Source of the DNA: Novosphingobium sp. NDB2Meth1
Lineage (GTDB): Bacteria > Pseudomonadota > Alphaproteobacteria > Sphingomonadales > Sphingomonadaceae
NCBI RefSeq assembly: GCF_900117425.1
Contig: NZ_FPEH01000011.1
Coordinates: forward strand, 124,001-188,000
Length of the DNA stretch: 64,000 bases
Reading direction: 5' to 3'
How positions within the stretch are numbered: position 1 is the stretch's first letter; each line of letters starts with the position of its first letter. The position numbers and the translations under genes were made by a program. Positions 31,863 to 41,024 of this stretch are shown here, one piece after another. The notes under the pieces are model-generated. The model saw only the letters and a list, made by a program, of their open reading frames with translations, had not been told where the DNA came from and ran no database searches.

Positions 31863-32514
31863 GATCGCTACGCATATCGGCGAGCTTGTCGCCACGGTCT
31901 GGACTCCGGATGACCCGGCAGTTGCCGATCGCATTGGGCAGGCACTTGAGCGCTACGCCCAGATCATCGAGCCATGGGCGCGTGTCGTCGGGCGCCGCAT
32001 GGTCGAGGAGATCGATACGCGGGACCGGCGCGCCTGGCGCGAGGTATCGGCGGAAATGTCGCGCATCATGCAGGTGCAGTTGAACGCCAGCGACGTCGGA
32101 GCTCTGACGCAGCAGCGTCTGGCCGATCAGGTCCGCCTGATCACCAGCCTGCCGCGCGAAGCCGCCGAGCGTGTGCACAAGCTGACCCTCGAAGGCCTGA
32201 CGCAAGGCACGCGGGCCAAGGATATCGCTGCCGAGATCATGCGGTCGGGCGACGTTGCCAAGAGCCGCGCGAACCTGATTGCGCGGACCGAGGTTTCTCG
32301 CACCTCGACGGAGTTCACGCGGGCCCGGGCCGAGGACATCGGTTCGACCCATTTCATCTGGCGGACCTCGCGCGACAGCGATGTCCGGGTGACCCACAAG
32401 GCGCTCGAAGGCAAGACGTTCCGGTGGGATGAGCCGCCCGAATGCGATCCCGGGCACCATGCGCTGCCGGGCGCGATCTGGAACTGCCGCTGCTTTCCCG
32501 AGCCCGTGTTCTGA
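31732..32514 (+). CDS. Phage minor head / Mu F-like morphogenesis protein
   Basis: 260 aa. The TTG start at 31732 has an excellent AAGGAGG seven bases upstream and overlaps the portal gene by 131 bases; a start at ATG 31786 is the alternative. The Mu F domain is clear: IARTEVSRTSTEFTRARAED, FIWRTSRDSDVRVTHKALEG, HALPGAIWNCRCFPEPV with its metal-binding His/Cys end. Needed for head assembly or ejection. Confidence 0.88.
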   Translation: MRPLARPSLIPTCSRTPVMDRARASSRLVRTMKVERQYASQLRKIATHIGELVATVWTPDDPAVADRIGQALERYAQIIEPWARVVGRRMVEEIDTRDRRAWREVSAEMSRIMQVQLNASDVGALTQQRLADQVRLITSLPREAAERVHKLTLEGLTQGTRAKDIAAEIMRSGDVAKSRANLIARTEVSRTSTEFTRARAEDIGSTHFIWRTSRDSDVRVTHKALEGKTFRWDEPPECDPGHHALPGAIWNCRCFPEPVF

Positions 32515-32521
32515 GGCGACC

Positions 32522-32929
32522 ATGCACGTTCACGTCTATCTCCGCGACAGCAGCGCCGAAGTGGTGCGAGCTGCAGGAATCATGTGCGTCGCGCCAGATG
32601 GCCGCATGCTGTTCCTGAAGCGCAGCGCCGCGACAAGCTCCTACCCGGAGACGTGGTGCTGGCCCGGCGGATCGATCGAAGACGGCGAAAGTCCGGTTGA
32701 AGCGGCCCGCCGCGAAACCCGCGAGGAAGCGGGTACCAGCGCCGATTGGCCGCTACGCCTGATCGATACCCGGTCGGGATTCGTCACCTACCGCGCAGAT
32801 CTTGCCGAACCGTTCGAACCCCGCCTCAACGGCGAACACACCGAAGCCGTCTGGGCACTGCCGGATCAGGCACCATCACCGCTGCACCCCGGCGTGGCCG
32901 CCACGCTCGGTCATGTCGCCGCCGTCTGA
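32522..32929 (+). CDS. Nudix hydrolase in the head cluster
   Basis: 135 aa. The Nudix box is GSIEDGESPVEAARRETREE followed by AGT, matching Gx5Ex7REUxEExGU. CVAPDGRMLFLKRSAATSSY precedes it. It would cleave a nucleoside diphosphate-linked substrate using Mg2+. Nudix genes appear between Mu F-like and DUF2213 genes in several related phages; substrate unknown. Confidence 0.9.
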   Translation: MHVHVYLRDSSAEVVRAAGIMCVAPDGRMLFLKRSAATSSYPETWCWPGGSIEDGESPVEAARRETREEAGTSADWPLRLIDTRSGFVTYRADLAEPFEPRLNGEHTEAVWALPDQAPSPLHPGVAATLGHVAAV

Positions 32930-32940
32930 AAGGAAGTACC

Positions 32941-33168
32941 ATGAACTCGATCCAGATCCTGACCGAAGCGGCCGCCTCCAAGCGCGAGAGCGCACGCGGC
33001 CACATCGAGACATCCGAGAAGCTGCTCGCCGAAGCTGAAGCTGCCCAGGCTCTCGCGGACGCGGACAATGCCGCGGCTGAAGCCATCGAGGCGGACATCG
33101 CGCTGATCAAGAACGGCGGCGCAGCGCCGAAGCCCCGCGTCTTCGCGGGCAAGGGCGCGTCGGCCTAA
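32941..33168 (+). CDS. Small coiled-coil head-region protein (75 aa)
   Basis: ATG at 32941 with GAAAGGAAG upstream. Ala/Glu-rich helix SEKLLAEAEAAQALADADNA followed by a basic tail PKPRVFAGKGASA. Possibly a scaffold-like or decoration helper. No family. Confidence 0.6.
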   Translation: MNSIQILTEAAASKRESARGHIETSEKLLAEAEAAQALADADNAAAEAIEADIALIKNGGAAPKPRVFAGKGASA

Positions 33169-33389
33169 CCGCCGAGCGTCCACTTCCTGAAATCGAGCGC
33201 CTCGCGCGCCAGTTCAACCGGGTCGCCGTCCCCGTCCCTGATGCGGGTCAGATAGCCCCACAGGTACTCGATGTATTCGGCGGCATCGAACTCCACGAGA
33301 TCCTCGGCTGCAAGGTCGGGAAGCTCGACACCGTCCAGTGCGGCAATCGCCCGCAACTGATCGACGATGTCATCCGGTGCATGCCTCAT
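33165..33389 (-). CDS. Small opposite-strand gene in the head cluster (74 aa)
   Basis: MRHAPDDIVDQLRAIAALDG, DLAAEDLVEFDAAEYIEYLW, DPVELAREALDFRKWTLGG: acidic, natural composition, so likely coding though reversed within the late operon. It meets the upstream gene tail to tail with 4 bases shared. A moron is the simplest reading; its promoter would have to lie within 20 bases of the next gene start or inside it. Confidence 0.5.
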   Translation of the reverse strand: MRHAPDDIVDQLRAIAALDGVELPDLAAEDLVEFDAAEYIEYLWGYLTRIRDGDGDPVELAREALDFRKWTLGG

Positions 33390-33406
33390 AGCAAAGGACG
33401 ATACCC

Positions 33407-33991
33407 ATGCCTCTTCCCGCCTACAAGCGGAAGGGCGCGATCCGCCGCGCCCTGCTCGACGCTACCGCTTTCCTTCTCAACGGCCTTTCCGCCACGGTCA
33501 CCCTGACCAACGCGGGCGCGCCGACCAACGGCACCAACGGTACCGGCGCCGGTGTCGCCCTACCCGGCCATCTGCTGCTCGATACCACCGCAGGCGTGCT
33601 CTACCAGAACACCGGCACGCAGGCTTCTCCGACCTGGACGCCTCGGTTTTCGCCGGTCGGCGATGCTCAAAGCGTGACGACAGGCATCACGGCCAGCACG
33701 ACCCAAACGCTTGCCGGTGCGACCGCACTGACCTCAAAATTGAACTTTGTCGCCACGGCGGCGAACTCTGGTGACGCTGTGTCGCTTCCTGCGCTCGTCC
33801 CGGGCCAGTCGGTCACCGTGTTCAATGACGGCGCCAACCCGATCAAGGTCTTCCCGGCGGCTGCCAACGTCGCAATCGATGGTGGCAGCGCAGGCGCAGC
33901 GGTCACGCTGACCAACGCGCGCCGCGCCACGTTCTTCTGCAAGGCCGCAACCGCGATCACGTCGGCCCAGCTCGGCGCCGTCAGCGCCTGA
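33407..33991 (+). CDS. Head decoration/fibre-like structural protein (194 aa)
   Basis: MPLPAYKRKGAIRRALLDAT then a long Thr/Ala/Gly beta-rich body (TTGITASTTQTLAGATALTS, SVTVFNDGANPIKVFPAAA). The C-terminal motif resembles capsid-associated fibre or Ig-like modules in phages. AAAGGA precedes the ATG. Exact role unknown. Confidence 0.65.
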   Translation: MPLPAYKRKGAIRRALLDATAFLLNGLSATVTLTNAGAPTNGTNGTGAGVALPGHLLLDTTAGVLYQNTGTQASPTWTPRFSPVGDAQSVTTGITASTTQTLAGATALTSKLNFVATAANSGDAVSLPALVPGQSVTVFNDGANPIKVFPAAANVAIDGGSAGAAVTLTNARRATFFCKAATAITSAQLGAVSA

Positions 33992-33993
33992 CC

Positions 33994-35292
33994 ATGGCGG
34001 TCCACCATGACCGGGCCATGGTGCTGGACCGTGGCTCGCAGGCAACCTATGCGCCGGAGCAGCTTGGGCGAACGCAGGCGCTTACGCCTGAGGGATACCT
34101 GCTCTGCTCCGACGTACGCATCGCCCGCACCGGCGCGATGCTCTATCGGCCGGATGAAGTTCCCGAGGTTCGCCCGGCTGCGAACGGCCAGATGGTCGTC
34201 ATCATGCGCGATGCCGATGTGCTCTTCGCGCCCGATGCCATCGCCAGCTTCAACGGCAAGCCAGTCACCAACGACCACCCGCCGGCATTGCTCAGCGAGA
34301 CCGACACCCGCAAGTATCAGATCGGGGTGGTGCTCAACCCGCGCCGGGGCGAGGGCGTCGATTCCGAATACCTGATGGCCGACCTGCTCATCACGGACGC
34401 GGCCACCATTGCTCTGATCGTCGCGAAGAAAAAGCGCGAAGTCAGCCCCGGCTACGATGCCGAACTCGAAGAAGTGAAACCCGGCCTCGGACGGCAGACC
34501 GCCATCCTCGGCAACCACCTCGCCATCGTCGACCGCGGTCGGGGTGGCTCCTCATGTGCCATCCAAGACATGGAGACTAATATGGCGAAGCGTCGCAAGA
34601 TGTCCCTGATGGACCGCCTTCGGGCCGCCTTCCGGGACAATGATGAAACCGCCTTCGAGAGCGCCCTTGCCGACGCCCCTGAAGGTCTGGGCGAAGAGCC
34701 CAACGGTGATGAGGGCGGCGTCCACGTCCACATCCACAACGCCCCGACGGAGCCCGTCGCGCCGGCAGCCGCCGTGGCGGACGAGAACCCCTACGAAGAG
34801 CGCTTCAAGGCTCTCGAGGATGCCATCGCTGGCATGGGCGCACGGTTCGACGAAATGGCCGCCGCGCAGACCGCCAGCACGACTGAGCCGAACGTCCAGG
34901 TCACCGATGAAGACCCCGAAGAGGACGAGCCGGCGGACAGCAAGGAAGTGATGGACGCGGCTGCCAAAGCCGAAATCATCTTCCCCGGCTACAAGAGCGG
35001 CACAATGGACGGCGAGCCCAAGCGCCGCGCGATCACCGACATGCGCCGCGATGTCCTCACCCGGGCGCTGAACGATAGCGCTCGCAAGGCCCCGGTCGAG
35101 GCGATCCTCGCCGGTGTCGATCTGGCCGCCTCGAAGCCCGCCCAGGTCCGCGTGCTGTTCGATGCCGCCGCCGCCGTCGCAAAGGCGCACAACACGCGCC
35201 CGCGCGTCACCGCTATCCCGCAGGGGCCGATGACCGCGGCTCTCATGCAGGAGAAGATCGCAGCCCGCCGCGCCAAGGCGTCGGGTCGCTGA
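33994..35292 (+). CDS. DUF2213 family protein (prohead protease/scaffold)
   Basis: 432 aa. TPEGYLLCSDVRIARTGAML, NGKPVTNDHPPALLSETD, KREVSPGYDAELEEVKPGLG and HLAIVDRGRGGSSCAI form the DUF2213 protease-like domain. After MAKRRKMSLMDRLRAAFRDN (an internal Met at about residue 196, a possible second start for a scaffold) comes an acidic, coiled, scaffold-like half. Fusion of protease and scaffold is common in tailed phages. Confidence 0.87.
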   Translation: MAVHHDRAMVLDRGSQATYAPEQLGRTQALTPEGYLLCSDVRIARTGAMLYRPDEVPEVRPAANGQMVVIMRDADVLFAPDAIASFNGKPVTNDHPPALLSETDTRKYQIGVVLNPRRGEGVDSEYLMADLLITDAATIALIVAKKKREVSPGYDAELEEVKPGLGRQTAILGNHLAIVDRGRGGSSCAIQDMETNMAKRRKMSLMDRLRAAFRDNDETAFESALADAPEGLGEEPNGDEGGVHVHIHNAPTEPVAPAAAVADENPYEERFKALEDAIAGMGARFDEMAAAQTASTTEPNVQVTDEDPEEDEPADSKEVMDAAAKAEIIFPGYKSGTMDGEPKRRAITDMRRDVLTRALNDSARKAPVEAILAGVDLAASKPAQVRVLFDAAAAVAKAHNTRPRVTAIPQGPMTAALMQEKIAARRAKASGR

Positions 35293-35332
35293 TCGAACCG
35301 CCCAACCCCACCTCAACCGAAAGGAAGCCGAC

Positions 35333-35833
35333 ATGACGGCATTTACCACGCGGATGAACGCTGCCATTCTGGGCGCCGTCAGCCGCTCCTTCGCAGGCCA
35401 GGTGATCTCGCAGGAGGTCATCGATTCGAACAACCCGCCCACCGCCTACGGCCAGCCCGTCAAGCTGTCCGGCGGCAAGGTCCGCGCCCTTGCCAGCGGC
35501 GATGCTGCCGGTGTCATCTACGGGTATACGGTTCGTCCTTACCCGACGCAGGATGCCAGCGGCCCGACCTCGGCGCTCGGCGCGGGAACTCCGCCGACCT
35601 CGGGTCTGATCGACATCATGATCGTCGGCTACCTCGGCGCTCGCCTCGCCAACGGTACTGCCGCGCGCGGTGCGCAGGCCTATGTTCGCACCACCGTCAA
35701 CGGCGGGCTCGCGATCGGCGGCATCGAGGACAACACGACCAGCTCCGGTCTGGTTGCCCCTGCCCTGCTCACCTTCACGGGTCCTGCCGACGCGGCGGGC
35801 AACGTCGAGCTCGCGGTCGGCATCCCGTACTGA
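35333..35833 (+). CDS. Structural cement/decoration protein (Gp24-like)
   Basis: 166 aa, ATG after AAAGGAAG. GQVISQEVIDSNNPPTAYGQ, PVKLSGGKVRALASGDAAGV and GFVRPYPTQ-type sequence (here YTVRPYPTQDASG), then a beta-rich end. It matches the cement proteins lying before DUF2184 capsids. It should stabilise the capsid lattice. Confidence 0.8.
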   Translation: MTAFTTRMNAAILGAVSRSFAGQVISQEVIDSNNPPTAYGQPVKLSGGKVRALASGDAAGVIYGYTVRPYPTQDASGPTSALGAGTPPTSGLIDIMIVGYLGARLANGTAARGAQAYVRTTVNGGLAIGGIEDNTTSSGLVAPALLTFTGPADAAGNVELAVGIPY

Positions 35834-35894
35834 TCCCAACCCCCTCAGGCACCGGTCCTGATGGCCGGGCCGTTCTCCTAAGGAGATCACCGTT

Positions 35895-37022
35895 ATGAAT
35901 ACCCTCCGTATGCGGGAGAGCGGTCCCGCCATCATCGTGCCGCAGATTGCGCTCATCGCAGCGGCTTCCGCACCCGCTATCGCCGCCGCGCTCGCATGGG
36001 GCGACAACCGCAAGGCCACGCGCTTCCTGCGCGACGCCTTCCAGACGTTCGACCAGGCCACCATCGACAGCGCCGGTGCGTTCCTCGTCGGGGAGCTCGA
36101 ACGCCTCGACCCGATGATCCACGAGCCGCTGGTCGACATGACCTGGGATCGTGACATCGACCTGCGCACCGATGTGACCATGGGCGACGAAACCTCGTCC
36201 TACACCACGTCGACCTTCGCCTCGACCGGTGGTCCTTCGTCGGGCGGCATCAGCTGGGCGGGCAAGGAATCGACCACCCTGCCGCGCATCAACGTCGACA
36301 TCGAGAAGAAGGTGAACCCGCTCACACTCTGGACCGAGACCGTGAGCTACACCATCACCGAACTGCTCAGCGCGCAGCAGCTCGGGCGCCCGATCGACAC
36401 CCAGATGCTGGCAGGCCTCAACCTCAAGCACCAGATGGACACGGACCAGATGGTCTATGTCGGCGATCCGACGATCAGCGCGACCGGCCTCATCAATGCG
36501 GCACTGGTCATCAACACCGGCAACGTTGCCGCCGGTGCCGCCGGTTCGCTGCCTTGGCTCACGAAGACGCCAGACGAGATCACGGCGGACTTCAACGAGC
36601 TGCTCGTGTCGGTGTGGGCCGCCACGGGCTACAAGGCTCCGCCGAAGAACGTCCTGATCGCGCCGAATCCGTTCGGCTACATCGCGACCACCAAGGTCTC
36701 CGAGGCCGGCAACATCAGCATTATGGACTATGTGAAGCAGAACAACGTCTTCACTGCCCAGAAGAACATCGAGCTCGAGATCTACCCGGTGAAGTGGCTC
36801 GACAAGGCCAACCTCAACGGCCCCGGCGGCGCGGCAGCGACCTACGACCGCATGGCGGCCTACACTCGCTACGAGCCCTACGTCCGCTACCCGATGGTGC
36901 CCCTGCAGGCGATGCAGCCCCAGTACCAGGGCATCTGGATCAACGTCCCCTACTACGGCCGTCTCGGCCGCGTGGAGACGGTCTATCCGGAAACGATCGG
37001 CTACCGCGACGGCATCGGCTGA
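35895..37022 (+). CDS. Major capsid protein (DUF2184)
   Basis: 375 aa. EPLVDMTWDRDIDLRTDVTM, SYTTSTFASTGGPSSGGISW, SYTITELLSAQQLGRPIDTQ and YGRLGRVETVYPETIGYRDG are typical of DUF2184, an HK97-fold capsid family. AGGAGATCACC precedes the ATG. It follows the cement gene and leads the connector genes. Confidence 0.92.
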   Translation: MNTLRMRESGPAIIVPQIALIAAASAPAIAAALAWGDNRKATRFLRDAFQTFDQATIDSAGAFLVGELERLDPMIHEPLVDMTWDRDIDLRTDVTMGDETSSYTTSTFASTGGPSSGGISWAGKESTTLPRINVDIEKKVNPLTLWTETVSYTITELLSAQQLGRPIDTQMLAGLNLKHQMDTDQMVYVGDPTISATGLINAALVINTGNVAAGAAGSLPWLTKTPDEITADFNELLVSVWAATGYKAPPKNVLIAPNPFGYIATTKVSEAGNISIMDYVKQNNVFTAQKNIELEIYPVKWLDKANLNGPGGAAATYDRMAAYTRYEPYVRYPMVPLQAMQPQYQGIWINVPYYGRLGRVETVYPETIGYRDGIG

Positions 37023-37094
37023 TAGGGCCGGTCACTCGCAAACAGGCGGGGGCGTCCAGCGCGGCGCCCCCGTTGTTCTTCAGGACGTCCGCCG

Positions 37095-37484
37095 ATGAGC
37101 TTCAGCTACAGCGATTTTACCGCTGCATTTCCGGAGTTTTCGGACGCAGCAGCCTACCCAGAGGCTAGCTTCACCTTCTGGCAGGGCATCGCGCTGCTTC
37201 GCCTTCCGGCGGACCGCTGGGCCGATCTGCTTGACCACGGCTCGATGCTGTTCATTGCCCACAACATGGCGGTCCAGCGCCGCAACGCCAAGGCGGCGGC
37301 AAAGGGTGGCGCAGTCGGCGCGATCGAAGGCCCGACCACGGCGAAGTCGATCGACAAGCTCTCAAAGAGCCAGGACGCCTCGGCCGTCACGCTCGAAGGC
37401 GCCGGCGACTGGAACTCGACGACATACGGGGTACAGTTCTGGCAACTGGCCCAGATAGTCGGCGCTGGCGGCTTGCAGCTGTGA
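37095..37484 (+). CDS. Head-tail connector (DUF4054)
   Basis: 129 aa. FSYSDFTAAFPEFSDAAAYP, SMLFIAHNMAVQRRNAKAAA and WNSTTYGVQFWQLAQIVG match DUF4054, an adaptor next to the portal. Located just after the capsid gene as expected. Confidence 0.87.
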   Translation: MSFSYSDFTAAFPEFSDAAAYPEASFTFWQGIALLRLPADRWADLLDHGSMLFIAHNMAVQRRNAKAAAKGGAVGAIEGPTTAKSIDKLSKSQDASAVTLEGAGDWNSTTYGVQFWQLAQIVGAGGLQL

Positions 37485-37999
37485 AGAATGTCAGAGTCAC
37501 ATTCGACCATACCGCCGCCGTCAAAGCTGCGCTCAAGGCGCTGGTCCAGGACCGGGTACTGGTCGGTATCCCGTCGGAGCATGCTTTCCGCGACCCCGAT
37601 GATGAAGACCTGACGCCGCATCTGAACAACGCCGAGATCGGCTACCTCAACGAATTCGGCGCCCCCGAGGCCAACATCCCGGCGCGCCCGCATCTGGTGC
37701 CGGGAACGCAGAGCGCGCTGCCGAAGGTTGAGAAAATCTACCGTGAGGCGGTTGGCAAGGCTGTGGTTGGCAACGTGAATGGGGTTCGCGCTGCCCATGT
37801 GCAGGTCGGATTTGTGGTCACATCGTCGGTCAAGAACCTGATCACCGATGGCATCGACCCGCCGCTCGCCGAGCGAACGATCAAGCAGCGCAAGCGCCGG
37901 GGCCGCGATGGGGAGACGCCGCTGCTCGATACCGGTCAGTACCGCCGCAACATCGATTTCGCTGTTCGCGCGGCCAAGGGCGTGAAGGTGATCACATGA
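37481..37999 (+). CDS. Neck / HK97 gp10-like protein (172 aa)
   Basis: GTG start at 37481 overlaps the connector stop. LVQDRVLVGIPSEHAFRDPD, YLNEFGAPEANIPARPHLVP and PLAERTIKQRKRRG fit the gp10/virion-morphogenesis group. It likely helps tail completion. Confidence 0.8.
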   Translation: MKNVRVTFDHTAAVKAALKALVQDRVLVGIPSEHAFRDPDDEDLTPHLNNAEIGYLNEFGAPEANIPARPHLVPGTQSALPKVEKIYREAVGKAVVGNVNGVRAAHVQVGFVVTSSVKNLITDGIDPPLAERTIKQRKRRGRDGETPLLDTGQYRRNIDFAVRAAKGVKVIT

Positions 38000-38457
38000 T
38001 CGACATGGACGATCTCATCGGCGACGACGACTTCTTTCAGCCGATGACGATCTGGCGGCGCCGGATCACCTACGATACCAACGGCAGCGAAGTTGTCGTG
38101 CTAACGGTGATCATCCCAAACCCGCTCGGTTCCATCCAGTCTGGTGCAAATCCCGAAATGCTGCGTCAGGCAAACCTGACGACAGCCGAGGATTTGATCA
38201 CGATCTACACTGCCTTTCGCCTCTACCGCGAAGGCGAATTCATTTCGGACACACCGCCGCCGATTATCGGGCCCGTTGCCGCCGACGTGTACGGCAATGC
38301 CATAGAGCCTAGCGATCTGGAGCGGTACAAGGCCGATACGGTCGTGTTTCAGGGCGACGTGTATCAGGTCTTTCTGGTGCAGGACTGGACAGCCTACGGC
38401 GCAGGATTCGTCGAGGCGCTGGCGCGCAAGGTCAGCCGCGGTCAGGTGGCGCAGTGA
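37996..38457 (+). CDS. Head-tail joining protein, hypothetical (153 aa)
   Basis: MIDMDDLIGDDDFFQPMTIW, GSIQSGANPEMLRQANLTTA and YQVFLVQDWTAYGAGFVEAL. A mostly beta-rich protein at the neck position between gp10-like and terminator genes. Overlaps both neighbours by 4 bases. Confidence 0.75.
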   Translation: MIDMDDLIGDDDFFQPMTIWRRRITYDTNGSEVVVLTVIIPNPLGSIQSGANPEMLRQANLTTAEDLITIYTAFRLYREGEFISDTPPPIIGPVAADVYGNAIEPSDLERYKADTVVFQGDVYQVFLVQDWTAYGAGFVEALARKVSRGQVAQ

Positions 38458-39041
38458 GCAATGACAGCAGCACCGGCGGCTATCTGCTGCCGACCAACAC
38501 CGCACCGATCAACGACGAGGCGCTTGACGATCTCTTCCGAGGCGTCATCGCAGCGGTGACTGGGCTGGCGCCACGCTTCGTCGTGCGCCGGTTCAAGGCT
38601 GAGCCCGGCGCCCCGCCGCAGTTTGACGGCACCTGGGCGGCCGTCGGCGTGCTCGCGATCGACGACGACGACTTTCCGTATCAGGCCATGCAGGCAGACG
38701 AAACCTACAAGCTTGTCCAGCACGAAGTCCTGCAGGTCATGGTGAGTTTCTACGGCGCCAAGGCTCAACAGGCCGCGCGAGCCGCGCGCAACGGACTGCA
38801 GATCGGGCAGAACCGCGATGCGCTGACCGCGGCCGGGATCGTCCTGCAAGATGTAGGTGCGCCTGTCCGCGCGCCGGAGCTGATCAACAGCCGCTGGTCC
38901 AACCGGATCGACGTCAGCTTCACGTTCAAGCGCCAGACCACTGACACCTTCGCGATCCTGCCTGTCGCGACCGTGGTCGGCACGATCACTGAAACCACCG
39001 GCAATCAGCTTCCGCTGAACACCGACAATCCGCCCCACTGA
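38454..39041 (+). CDS. Neck/tail terminator protein (LIC_12616-like)
   Basis: 195 aa, GTG at 38454. NDEALDDLFRGVIAAVTGLA, GTWAAVGVLAIDDDDFPYQA and RSWSNRIDVSF-type ending (here INSRWSNRIDVSFTF) match the LIC_12616 family, which caps the tail. It directly precedes the sheath gene, as in related myophages. Confidence 0.8.
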   Translation: MSNDSSTGGYLLPTNTAPINDEALDDLFRGVIAAVTGLAPRFVVRRFKAEPGAPPQFDGTWAAVGVLAIDDDDFPYQAMQADETYKLVQHEVLQVMVSFYGAKAQQAARAARNGLQIGQNRDALTAAGIVLQDVGAPVRAPELINSRWSNRIDVSFTFKRQTTDTFAILPVATVVGTITETTGNQLPLNTDNPPH

Positions 39042-39059
39042 CCTCCCGGAGGCTGACAC

Positions 39060-40544
39060 ATGACCACTGGACTTCCCGTCTCGCGGCTGATCACCGCGAG
39101 TGTGAACCTCACGCCTGCGGGCGCGCAGTACGCGAACATCGAAACCCTGCTGCTGCTTGGCGACTCTGCTGTCATCGACACGCAGACCCGCATTCGCAGC
39201 TACAACACGCTCGCCGGCGTCGCGGCCGACTTTGGCACCAGCGCACCCGAATACGCAGCGGCACAATTGTTCTTCGGCCAGAGCCCGCAGCCGACGCAGC
39301 TTTACATCGGCCGCTGGGCTCGCACGGCTACCTCGGGCGCGGTCTACGGCGCGCCCCTGACCGCCGCACAGCAGGCACTCGCCAACTTCACTGCGGTGAC
39401 GTCCGGCGGGTTCAAAGTGCAGGTCAATGGCGGCTCGCTGACCAGCGTGACCGGCATCAACCTTTCGAGTGCGACCAGCCTTTCGCAAGTCGCTTCGCTG
39501 ATCACCACCGCACTGACGGGCGCTTCGCTCGCGGCAACCTGCGTCTGGACCGGCAGCCAGTTCCAGATCGTATCGACAACGACCGGCACTGCTTCCTCGG
39601 TATCCTTGCTTCAGGCGCCTGCCAGCGGAACGGATGTCTCCGGCCTGCTCGGCGGCACTTCTGCTGCCGGGGCCTATGCGGTCGCTGGTATCGCGGCTGA
39701 AAGCGCGCTGGCCGCGGTCACCGCGCTCGATGCGCTTCCGACCTATTGGTACGGTCTGACGTTTGCCGCGTCGACGATGCCGAGCAATTCTGACTACCTT
39801 GCGGTCGCAGCCTTCATCGAGGCGAGCACGCATATCTTCGGCCTGACCACCGCCGACGCCAACGCAATCAACAGCTCGTCGAACACCGATATCGGCTCGC
39901 AGCTGGTCGCAGCCGGCTACAAGCGGACCTTCGGTCAGTACTCGACCACCAACCCCTACGCCGTGATCTCGATCTTCGGCTCAATTCTGACGACGCAGTT
40001 CAACGGCTCCAACACGATGCCAACCGTGGCATGGAAGGTCGAACCGGGCGTTGCCTATGAACCGCTATCCCAGGACGCAGCATCGGTGCTCGACACCAAG
40101 CGGTATTGCTACTTCGCCAATTTCCAGAACGGCGCGTCGGTGCTGGTAAATGGCACCTGCTTCGGCACGGCCTACATCGACGAAATCTTCGGCTTGGACT
40201 GGCTGCAGAACAGGATCCAGACCAACCTGTTCAACCTGCTCGCGACGCAGCCGAAGGTGGCGCAGACCGACGCGGGCATCCACCAGATCGTCAACGTCAT
40301 CGACCAGTCCATGGAAGCGGCGATCACGAATGGGCTTGTCGCTCCGGGCGTTTGGCAGGCAGGCGGCTTCGGACAGCTGCAGACCGGGGATACGCTCTCG
40401 ACCGGCTATTACATCTACGCGCCGCCGATCTCGACGCAGAGCGCGCCGGACCGCGCCGCGCGAAAGTCGCCGCCGATCCAGGTGGCCGTCAAGCTCGCGG
40501 GCGCGGTGCACACCGTGAACGCCGTCCTCAACGTCAACCGCTAA
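39060..40544 (+). CDS. Contractile tail sheath (DUF3383)
   Basis: 494 aa. PVSRLITASVNLTPAGAQYA and TLLLLGDSAVIDTQTRIRSY begin it; DFGTSAPEYAAAQLFFGQSP and YIGRWARTA follow; the C-terminus has DEIFGLDWLQNRIQTNLFNL and TGYYIYAPPISTQSAPDRAA. These are DUF3383 features. It proves a contractile tail. Confidence 0.93.
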   Translation: MTTGLPVSRLITASVNLTPAGAQYANIETLLLLGDSAVIDTQTRIRSYNTLAGVAADFGTSAPEYAAAQLFFGQSPQPTQLYIGRWARTATSGAVYGAPLTAAQQALANFTAVTSGGFKVQVNGGSLTSVTGINLSSATSLSQVASLITTALTGASLAATCVWTGSQFQIVSTTTGTASSVSLLQAPASGTDVSGLLGGTSAAGAYAVAGIAAESALAAVTALDALPTYWYGLTFAASTMPSNSDYLAVAAFIEASTHIFGLTTADANAINSSSNTDIGSQLVAAGYKRTFGQYSTTNPYAVISIFGSILTTQFNGSNTMPTVAWKVEPGVAYEPLSQDAASVLDTKRYCYFANFQNGASVLVNGTCFGTAYIDEIFGLDWLQNRIQTNLFNLLATQPKVAQTDAGIHQIVNVIDQSMEAAITNGLVAPGVWQAGGFGQLQTGDTLSTGYYIYAPPISTQSAPDRAARKSPPIQVAVKLAGAVHTVNAVLNVNR

Positions 40545-40556
40545 GGAGCCCGAGCG

Positions 40557-41024
40557 ATGGGATCGTACTCTTTCCAGAACGTCGTCGCGGGCATCGCAGG
40601 CCCCAACGGCAACATCCAGCTTGGTGCGGGTGCCGGGACGGCCGAGGGTGGCATCTCGGTGGCCATGCGCGGCGACAAGAACACCCTGACGGTTGGCGCC
40701 GACGGCACCGGCATGAACAGCCTTCACGCCGACAATTCCGGAAGCGTGACCGTCCGTCTGCTCAAGACCTCGCCCATCAACGCCCTGCTGATGTCGATGT
40801 ACAACGCCGACAAGGCGAGCTCGATCGTCTGGGGCAAGAACGTGATTTCGATCCGCGACTTCGCGCGCGGTGATCACGTCACCTGCTACGGCTGCGCCTT
40901 CAAGAAGGCGCCTGACCTGACGTGGGACAAGGAGGGCGCGATGGTCGAATGGACCTGGGACGCCACCAAGGTCGAAGAGCGCCTTGGCACCGGTTCGCCG
41001 GCGGCCGTGATTGGGGGCATCTGA
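40557..41024 (+). CDS. Tail tube protein (DUF3277)
   Basis: 155 aa. MGSYSFQNVVAGIAGPNGNI, EGGISVAMRGDKNTLTVGAD, GSVTVRLLKTSPINALLMSM and CYGCAFKKAPDLTWDKEGAM are DUF3277 segments. It forms the inner tube beneath the sheath. Confidence 0.9.
   Translation: MGSYSFQNVVAGIAGPNGNIQLGAGAGTAEGGISVAMRGDKNTLTVGADGTGMNSLHADNSGSVTVRLLKTSPINALLMSMYNADKASSIVWGKNVISIRDFARGDHVTCYGCAFKKAPDLTWDKEGAMVEWTWDATKVEERLGTGSPAAVIGGI

Noticed and set aside
30384..31934. 516-codon minus-strand ORF
   Set aside because: Antisense of the portal gene, Arg/Leu-rich shadow.
38442..39833. 463-codon minus-strand ORF
   Set aside because: Antisense to neck and sheath genes that match known families.
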